Positions 38,325-44,385 of a stretch of 44,385 nt of DNA are shown one piece after another. The stretch comes from Ignavibacteria bacterium (GTDB taxonomy: Bacteria > Bacteroidota > Ignavibacteria > Kapaibacteriales > Kapaibacteriaceae). The position numbers were made by a program, and so were the translations under genes. Every line of letters starts with the position of its first letter. The first letter of the stretch is position 1. The stretch spans positions 1 to 44,385 of the forward strand of contig CANHFG010000010.1 in the NCBI GenBank assembly GCA_947459875.1, given 5' to 3'. Under the pieces are notes generated by a model, which saw only the letters and a program-made list of their open reading frames with translations, ran no database searches and was not told where the DNA came from.

Positions 38325-39644
38325 ATGATCGTTGCAAAATTCGGTGGCACATCGGTAGCTGACGCAGCAGCCCTGCGCCAGGTACAGGCAGTTGTTTCGA
38401 GCATGGCGGATGAGCCGGGCGGTGTGATCGTAGTCCTCTCAGCAACTGCTGGCACAACATCAAGGCTTCTCGACATTGCGCGAAGAGCCGGCAGTGGCGA
38501 ACCGTTCGAAGGTGATCTGTCAGACCTCCTTCAACGTCACCAGAATATCGCCACCGAGCTAACAGGCAATGCCGACTGTGTTGCCGATCTCGTGTCGGCC
38601 TGCCGCGAGTTTGCCCATGCCGTAGCTGAGCTCGGCGAGTGGAATGATGCAACACTCGATGCGTTCTGCGCCTTTGGTGAGCTACTGAGCACGACGATCT
38701 ACCATGCCTTTCGTCGCTCATCCGGATTAGCAAGTAGCTTCGTTGATGCCCGCAGGCTCATTGCCACAGACGACCGTTATCAGAATGCAAGCGTCGATCA
38801 CGCAGGCACGCATGTTCGCTGCAGTGCTGAACTTCTTGGAGTCTGCTCAACGGGCAACGTCATCGTCACCCAGGGCTTTATCGCGTCGAATCATGCCGGC
38901 ATGACCACAACACTCGGACGCGGCGGCTCGGACTATTCGGCCGCGATCATTGGTGCTTGCATTTTGGCACGTCAGATCAGGATCTACACGGATGTCAGCG
39001 GCGTATTCACCTGCGATCCGCGGCTCGTTCCGACCGCTCTGCCGTTACGGTCGATCGGCTTCGATGAGATGCGCGACATGGCATCGTATGGGGCGAAGGT
39101 GCTTCATCCTGATACGCTTCTTCCCGCCGTCAGTGCCTCGATCCCGGTGTATGTACTCAACACTTTTCGTCCTGATGACCGCGGCACCTGCATCACCGAC
39201 CAGATCGTGACGCACTCCGAGCCACGCGGAGTATCTGTGCTTAACGATGTTCTGAAGCTCACCGTGAGACGTGAGATCGGAACGTTGATCGCGCAGAACG
39301 AGCTCGTCTCCTCCAGTATCGTTCTTACGATCTCCTCGAAAGACACGATGACAATCTGTGTTCACGCCAGCACCGCCCAGTCGCGCTCTGCGGTCGACGC
39401 GATTGCGCACGCACATGAGGTTCGAACTGTTCCGCAAAGCATTGTCGCCGTCACCGGACAGCACATGTCAGATGCGAACACCGTTGCAGATGTGAGCCGC
39501 TGCTTCGCCGCCGGCACCGACACGGCGCAGATCTGCGTCGTGTCGGATACCTGCGTGATCGGGATCGTAGAGCGTGACGACGCACACGCCTGTGTGCGCA
39601 GCCTTCACGAGATGGTTATTCGTCGACAAGGCCCAGGCGAATAG
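38325..39644 (+). CDS. Aspartate kinase
   Basis: MIVAKFGGTSVADAAALRQVQAVVSS...VVLSATAGTTSRLLD...VTQGFIASNHAGMTTTLGRGGSDYSAAIIGACILARQIRIYTDVSGVFTCDPRLVPTA...MRDMASYGAKVLHPDTLLPA. Confidence 0.96.
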   Translation: MIVAKFGGTSVADAAALRQVQAVVSSMADEPGGVIVVLSATAGTTSRLLDIARRAGSGEPFEGDLSDLLQRHQNIATELTGNADCVADLVSACREFAHAVAELGEWNDATLDAFCAFGELLSTTIYHAFRRSSGLASSFVDARRLIATDDRYQNASVDHAGTHVRCSAELLGVCSTGNVIVTQGFIASNHAGMTTTLGRGGSDYSAAIIGACILARQIRIYTDVSGVFTCDPRLVPTALPLRSIGFDEMRDMASYGAKVLHPDTLLPAVSASIPVYVLNTFRPDDRGTCITDQIVTHSEPRGVSVLNDVLKLTVRREIGTLIAQNELVSSSIVLTISSKDTMTICVHASTAQSRSAVDAIAHAHEVRTVPQSIVAVTGQHMSDANTVADVSRCFAAGTDTAQICVVSDTCVIGIVERDDAHACVRSLHEMVIRRQGPGE

Positions 39645-40248
39645 CCTCGCGGACAGCTCCAATGTGACGAAGGAAGAGAACGAACGATACGCCGGTAACG
39701 GCAAGTCGGAACTCCGTCACATCGGCGCAATCCACGAACATCGTCGCCCGCAGGGTGCTGTTGGGCAAACTCCAGGCCAGAACTGCCGTGGCGATAATGC
39801 CGGACATTGACGCGATGTGTACCTGACGACGGATCACATAGTTGCCCGTCAGATAGCCAAGAATCCAGAAGACGAGTGGCAGCGGATTCATCGCCGTAAG
39901 GCATCCGGTAGCAGTTGCAAGCCCCCGACCACCATCGAACTTCAGGAAGATCGAGTAGTTGTGTCCCAGCACCACGCCGACCGCAGCCCATGCCGTTGCT
40001 GCGAAGTACGATCCGTGAAAGTACTGTGCAAGAACAACGATGATAGCCCCTTTGGCCATGTCCGCAAGCATCACACCGATGCCGGCCACTTTGCTCTGAC
40101 TTACGTCGTACAGATTACGAGCACCGACGTTGCCCGTTCCCTCCGTCCGTATGTCCGTGCCGGCAGTCAGTCGGCGAACGATCCACGCCGTTGGAATTGA
40201 GCCAATGACGTATGCCACGGCCGCTATTGCGAGTAACCCCAGATTCAT
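39616..40248 (-). CDS. plsY: Glycerol-3-phosphate acyltransferase PlsY
   Basis: AYVIGSIPTAWIVRRLTAGTDIRTEGTGNVGARNLYDVSQSKVAGIGVMLADMAKGAIIVV...VVLGHNYSIFLKFDGGRGLATATG. Confidence 0.93.
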   Translation of the reverse strand: MNLGLLAIAAVAYVIGSIPTAWIVRRLTAGTDIRTEGTGNVGARNLYDVSQSKVAGIGVMLADMAKGAIIVVLAQYFHGSYFAATAWAAVGVVLGHNYSIFLKFDGGRGLATATGCLTAMNPLPLVFWILGYLTGNYVIRRQVHIASMSGIIATAVLAWSLPNSTLRATMFVDCADVTEFRLAVTGVSFVLFLRHIGAVREAIRLGLVDE

Positions 40249-41114
40249 GCTTTCCCCTTGAGAATGCGCAGTTGAATGAGTGAAACAGCCATCAGGATAA
40301 TGAAGATGAGGTATGCGATGGCACTGGCATACCCCATCGAGTCAGATTGTTCAAATGCCTGGTGATAAACCTCGTAGACGAGTGTCGAGGTAGCACCCAG
40401 TGGTCCGCCCTTGGTCATAATGTAAACTTCCACGAAGATCTGAAAGCTCTTTATGCTGTTGATTACGACAACAAAAAGTAATGTAGGGCGCAGCATAGGA
40501 AGCGTAAGTCGACGAAACTGTTGCCAGCGCGAAGCGCCCACAAGTTCAGCCGATTCATAGATGTCGGCCGAAATAGACTCCATCCCGGCCAGGAACAGCA
40601 CCATGTAGTAGCCAGCAGAGATCCAGACGTCCATGGCCATGATCGCCGGAAGGGCCGTACCGGGATGTAAAAGCCAGCCATCGGCCGGATACCCGATGCC
40701 CATCATGGCACAGATGACGTTCACGTACCCGTCCCGGGCGTAGAGGTTTGTAAAGACCAGGGCGATCACGACCAATGAGGTCACCGACGGGAGGAAGAAC
40801 GATGCCCGAAAGAATGATGCCAGCCGAGGAGTGCTCTGCCGCACAGCCACGGCAAGCGCAATTGCAAGTGCCGTGGTGATCGGTACGGTTCCAAAGGTGA
40901 AGATCACCGTGTTGGTCATAGCATTCCAGAAATCCTTGTCCTGAAATGCCTGTCGATAGTTATCCAGTCCGATAAAGGTCATCCGGTTGGTCAGCGTCTC
41001 GTAGTCGCTCAGACTGAGCAGCAGCGCATAGGCCAGCGGATACAGCCAGAAGATCACAAACGTCACCAGCCACGGGGCGAGCAGCGTCCAGGTGTAAACC
41101 GTCTGCTTACGCAC
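40245..41114 (-). CDS. Sugar-type ABC transporter permease (MalF/UgpA-like)
   Basis: From GTG 41114: VRKQTVYTWTLLAPWLVTFVIFWLYPLAYALLLSLSDYET...FIGLDNYRQAFQDKDFWNAMTNTVIFTF...DIYESAELVGASRWQQFRRLTLPMLRPTLLFVVVINSIKSFQIFVEVYIMTKGGPLGATSTLVYEVYHQAF. Confidence 0.93.
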   Translation of the reverse strand: MRKQTVYTWTLLAPWLVTFVIFWLYPLAYALLLSLSDYETLTNRMTFIGLDNYRQAFQDKDFWNAMTNTVIFTFGTVPITTALAIALAVAVRQSTPRLASFFRASFFLPSVTSLVVIALVFTNLYARDGYVNVICAMMGIGYPADGWLLHPGTALPAIMAMDVWISAGYYMVLFLAGMESISADIYESAELVGASRWQQFRRLTLPMLRPTLLFVVVINSIKSFQIFVEVYIMTKGGPLGATSTLVYEVYHQAFEQSDSMGYASAIAYLIFIILMAVSLIQLRILKGKA

Positions 41115-41730
41115 CGTGCGCCCCCTGAACAAGAGCGCGGAGCTCTGTGTACAGAAGTTCAAGCGGTAGCCCAACGATCGTGTAGTAACAGCCTTCGACG
41201 CGCGACACGAAAACGGCACCAAAGTCATCCTGAATGCCGTAGGCCCCTGCTTTGTCAAGGGGCGAACCAGAAGCCACGTACGCATCGATCTCCGCATCGG
41301 AGAGTTCACGGAATGTCACCCGTGTTGCTCTGGATGCCCTGCGCTGTCCCAGTCCCTTTCCTCTTGCGACGAGAGCAAGACCGGTGTGCACGGTGTGCGT
41401 GCGACCACTAAGACGCCTGAGCATGTCGGCAGCCTCGGCCGCATCGGCAGGCTTGTTCAGCACCGTATCGTCGAGAACGACCGTTGTGTCGGAACCAATA
41501 ACGATCACATCACCATCGACCATTTCACTGCCGCGCATCGCCTTGCGATAGGCAAGCTCCTGGACGTATTCATGCGATGGGATGGACGTATCCAGTGCAT
41601 CCTCGTCGATGCTCGGGACGACGCTGCTAAAGGAAAACCCAACATGCCGCATAAGTGCCTGGCGGCGTGGAGACTGAGAGGCGAGGACCAGCGGCACCGG
41701 CAGGTGCAGAAGGTCATTCAGGACAATCAT
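41107..41730 (-). CDS. maf: Maf-like nucleotide pyrophosphatase
   Basis: PLVLASQSPRRQALMRHVGFSFSSVVPSIDED...VIGSDTTVVLDDTVLNKPADAAEAADMLRRLSGRTHTVHTGLAL...SGSPLDKAGAYGIQDDFGAVFVSRVEGCYYTIVGLPL. Confidence 0.95.
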   Translation of the reverse strand: MIVLNDLLHLPVPLVLASQSPRRQALMRHVGFSFSSVVPSIDEDALDTSIPSHEYVQELAYRKAMRGSEMVDGDVIVIGSDTTVVLDDTVLNKPADAAEAADMLRRLSGRTHTVHTGLALVARGKGLGQRRASRATRVTFRELSDAEIDAYVASGSPLDKAGAYGIQDDFGAVFVSRVEGCYYTIVGLPLELLYTELRALVQGAHGA

Positions 41731-41778
41731 GGTGCTACGAACATACCGACCGACGGTCGATATACCGACGGATAAATC

Positions 41779-42312
41779 TTACTTGCCAAGCGCAGACTCG
41801 ATCGCTGAAATCACATCGCTGGATGAAGGATCGACCCGACTGCCAAAGCGAGCCACAAGAGCTCCGTCCTTGCCGACAAGAAACTTCTCAAAGTTCCAGT
41901 CGATTTCTCCTGCTAGCGAGGGGTTCCCTCCGCCGGACGTCAGGAATTCAAACAGCGGCGCCTTCGAGGATCCCTTCACGACAACCTTGCTGAACATCGG
42001 GAACGTCACGTCGTACTTCGTTGTGCAGAACGTCTTGATCTCCTCGTCGGTCCCGGGCTCTTGCGCACCAAAGTCATTCGCCGGAAATCCGAGAATGACC
42101 AGCCCTTTATCCTTGTACGTCCGATAGAGCTTTTCCAGAGGGGCATATTGCTTGGTATGCCCACAGAAGGAGGCGACATTAACGATGAGGACGACGTTGC
42201 CCTTGTATGTAGATAGGTCGACCGCGGTACCGTCGATCGACCGTACCGAGAAGTCGTGCAGTGAAGTTGCCATGGAGGTCATAAGTGCTAGTGAGAGGAT
42301 GAGAGTTTTCAT
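41779..42312 (-). CDS. Glutathione peroxidase family protein, probably secreted/periplasmic
   Basis: N-terminal hydrophobic leader, then DFSVRSIDGTAVDLSTYKGNVVLIVNVASFCGHTKQYAPLEKLYRTYKDKGLVILGFPANDFGAQEPGTDEEIKTFC...IDWNFEKFLVGKDG. Confidence 0.94.
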   Translation of the reverse strand: MKTLILSLALMTSMATSLHDFSVRSIDGTAVDLSTYKGNVVLIVNVASFCGHTKQYAPLEKLYRTYKDKGLVILGFPANDFGAQEPGTDEEIKTFCTTKYDVTFPMFSKVVVKGSSKAPLFEFLTSGGGNPSLAGEIDWNFEKFLVGKDGALVARFGSRVDPSSSDVISAIESALGK

Positions 42313-42908
42313 GCCTGGATTCCGTTATGAGATGCCGCATAAACAGCAAAGACTACCGGAGGATTCCCACTTTGATTCACAAACTGCAGCCGAAGGCAGC
42401 TGAAGCGATCCTGGGCGAGCTCGGCCAGGTAGCTTTCCACCGATTCACGTTCGGCCCTGCCCTCGGGGTGTGAGTAGCATACCACCGTCAGTAGTCCACC
42501 CGGCATGAGTAGCTCGAGAGCCTGTCGTATGGCGGCCATTGTGGTGGAGACCTTCGTTGTCAGCTCTTTTTCTCCACCAGGCAGATAACCCAGGTTAAAG
42601 GTGACCGCTCTGATCGCCCCTTGATGACGGGGCTCTATGTGTTGGCGCATTGTCTCGTGTCCAGCCAGCAACAGACGGACGTTTCCAATGCCCTCGCCGA
42701 GCCGCACGCGTGCCACATCAAGCGCCACTTGCTGAATGTCAAAGCCGTACACCATGCCTGAATGGCCAACGCATTCGGCAAGCAGCTGCGTATCCCAACC
42801 ATTGCCGACCGTTGCATCAATGACAACGTCTCCGGAGCGCACATTACTGCGAAGCAATCGGTGAACAGATGTGATGGCGTTCTCGGTGTTCTGTTTCATC
42901 GGAACCAC
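42309..42908 (-). CDS. Class I SAM-dependent methyltransferase (putative rRNA methylase, YtqB-like)
   Basis: RSGDVVIDATVGNGWDTQLLAECVGHSGMVYGFDIQQVALDVARVRL...GAIRAVTFNLGYLPGGEKELTTKVSTTMAAIRQALELLMPGGLLTVVCYSHPEGRAERESV. Confidence 0.9.
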   Translation of the reverse strand: MVPMKQNTENAITSVHRLLRSNVRSGDVVIDATVGNGWDTQLLAECVGHSGMVYGFDIQQVALDVARVRLGEGIGNVRLLLAGHETMRQHIEPRHQGAIRAVTFNLGYLPGGEKELTTKVSTTMAAIRQALELLMPGGLLTVVCYSHPEGRAERESVESYLAELAQDRFSCLRLQFVNQSGNPPVVFAVYAASHNGIQA

Positions 42909-43876
42909 TTTTCGATGTTGATCTCAACGTCGGGCTCAGCCCCCTCCAGAACACAGGTAACAAGCTGTGAAGCAGCAAAAGGTCCCTGAAGCGCACCCTT
43001 GGTGCCAAGACCATTGAGAGTGTATCGACCTGGCAGCAGAGGATGCCTACCCACGAGCGGTCTCTTGTACTGCGTCGATGGTCTGATCGCCGCGCGCTGA
43101 CCGACGACCGTGATCTGGTGATCGAACATCTGCCGTGCCGCCGCCAGCAGGTCGTGGCGCGCCTGAAGGGTCGGCGCGGGATCGTGGTCATCCCAGTCAT
43201 GCGTCGCGCCGATACGATACCGATCAAAGCCCATGGGAAGTATCCACGTACCATTGGTCAGAATGTGATCGATATCAAGTCCCGGTATCGTGACATCAAG
43301 GATCTCTCCCTTGGATGGCTCGATGGGAAGCCACGACCAGTTCGGATCGTGCATCGCCCGGTAGCCCGTGCAGTCGATCACCGCCGACGCTCCGGCCGCA
43401 TCAGGCGTCCAGTCAACAGCCGAACGCATCATCGAGATCAACAGCGGAATATCGATCGTGATCACATTACCATGCTGCATGCCGCCGTAAGGATACCGCA
43501 CGCCGTCGACCACTCCCGGCACGATCGGCGTAACGGCAAAGGGCGCAAGCTCCCCCGCACGATTGCGCCGATGGAACCAATCCTGCATGGACGCGTCACG
43601 GAAGACCCGGCGAAGCGTCCACTCGCGCTGCAGCTGCACACTGAAATGCTGTTCAATCTCCGCATACGTTGCCCGTGCCTGCTCCATGAGCAGCTCGCCA
43701 CGCCAGGTGGGCTTCAGGCGCTGACCCGTGATCGGCGTGATCATGCCCGCGGCAACGACAGAAGAGGTGTCGGACGACGTGTCATCCCAGGCACTGACGC
43801 GCACGCCACGCCGGATGAACTCCCAGGCTGCGAGCGCTCCGGCAAGCCCCATACCGACAATGTGTACCGAGGTCAT
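42896..43876 (-). CDS. FAD-dependent oxidoreductase (DAO family)
   Basis: MTSVHIVGMGLAGALAAWEFIRRGVRVSAWDD...VVAAGMITPITGQRLKPTWRGELLMEQARATYAEIE...AAIRPSTQYKRPLVGRHPLLPGRYTLNGLGTKGALQGPFAASQLV; N-terminal GxGxxG dinucleotide-binding motif. Confidence 0.88.
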   Translation of the reverse strand: MTSVHIVGMGLAGALAAWEFIRRGVRVSAWDDTSSDTSSVVAAGMITPITGQRLKPTWRGELLMEQARATYAEIEQHFSVQLQREWTLRRVFRDASMQDWFHRRNRAGELAPFAVTPIVPGVVDGVRYPYGGMQHGNVITIDIPLLISMMRSAVDWTPDAAGASAVIDCTGYRAMHDPNWSWLPIEPSKGEILDVTIPGLDIDHILTNGTWILPMGFDRYRIGATHDWDDHDPAPTLQARHDLLAAARQMFDHQITVVGQRAAIRPSTQYKRPLVGRHPLLPGRYTLNGLGTKGALQGPFAASQLVTCVLEGAEPDVEINIEKWFR

Positions 43877-44385
43877 ATCTCGCGTCCGGCAATCCCACGG
43901 ATCACCACGCTCGCGCACGCTGCACCGAAAGCAGCCGGCAGGTAGGGGGCTGTCCCGAAAGCCGAGCGTTTGAAGTTGGTACCATCGGTGTACATCAGAG
44001 AGTCATCATCGACCTCTTCGAGCGAATACACGGCTGTGATCCCCGTGCGAATACCGACACGATGAAGCCGCTTACGCACGAACCGTGCAAGACGGCATTT
44101 CTGGGAGTCTGCGATGTCGGCAATGCGGATCATCGAGGGGTCGACCTTACCACCTGCCCCCATAGAGCTGACGATGCGAAAGCCACGACGGTGGGCCTCG
44201 TGAAGCAGGGCTACCTTGGGTGCGAGCGAATCAATCGCATCGACGATGAAGTCGTACGAAGCCGAAAGCAACCGGTCCATACGGGCGGGCGTAACAAACT
44301 CCTGCATCGGGATGACGGCCAGCTCCGGATTGATGTCACGCAGCCGCGATCGCATCACCTCGATCTTGAGATGTCCCTCGGTAGA
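43873..44385 (-). CDS. tcdA: tRNA threonylcarbamoyladenosine dehydratase (ThiF/E1-like), truncated by right edge
   Basis: Frame stays open to the edge: STEGHLKIEVMRSRLRDINPELAVIPMQEFVTPARMDRLLSASYDFIVDAIDSLAPKVALLHEAHRRGFRIVSSMGAGGKVDPSMIRIADIADSQKCRLARFVRKRLHRVGI. Confidence 0.9.
   Translation of the reverse strand, partial: STEGHLKIEVMRSRLRDINPELAVIPMQEFVTPARMDRLLSASYDFIVDAIDSLAPKVALLHEAHRRGFRIVSSMGAGGKVDPSMIRIADIADSQKCRLARFVRKRLHRVGIRTGITAVYSLEEVDDDSLMYTDGTNFKRSAFGTAPYLPAAFGAACASVVIRGIAGREI

Noticed and set aside
43043-43945. 300-aa plus-strand ORF opposite the FAD oxidoreductase
   Set aside because: Arg/His-rich antisense shadow ORF; the minus-strand gene has clear dinucleotide-binding motifs.

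Overview
The window looks like chromosomal housekeeping DNA from a Bacteroidota/Kapabacteria-like bacterium; this affiliation is inferred from promoter architecture and C-terminal sorting-type domains, not from a database search. The backbone is a tRNA-Tyr/Gly/Thr/Trp - secE - nusG - rplK - rplA - rplJ - rplL - rpoB - rpoC operon on the minus strand (about 27.25 kb down to 15.3 kb). Flanking genes are murQ, rpsT, tRNA-Arg, carA, an HNH protein, a light-dependent DNA-repair cassette (DUF2256 + DASH-type photolyase/cryptochrome + FeS-BCP photolyase), a PhoD-like phosphatase, a dicarboxylate symporter, several large secreted proteins with T9SS-like C-termini, a DUF1501/DUF1800 pair, a YfhO-like protein, aspartate kinase, plsY, an orphan ABC permease, maf, glutathione peroxidase, a methyltransferase, an FAD oxidoreductase and a right-edge tcdA. 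I see no CRISPR array, prophage or transposon. The most unusual signal is a dispersed short motif, ARGGGGC (AAGGGGC/AGGGGGC; reverse complement GCCCCYT). It occurs roughly 60 times by eye, on both strands, in several reading frames and in intergenic DNA, and it forms inverted pairs including the stem of the rpoC terminator. That behaviour resembles HIP1 or DNA-uptake-type genome motifs. Two features absent from the ORF track were recovered by hand translation: a left-edge FG-GAP/CRTAC1-like CDS and a 49-aa DUF2256 gene.
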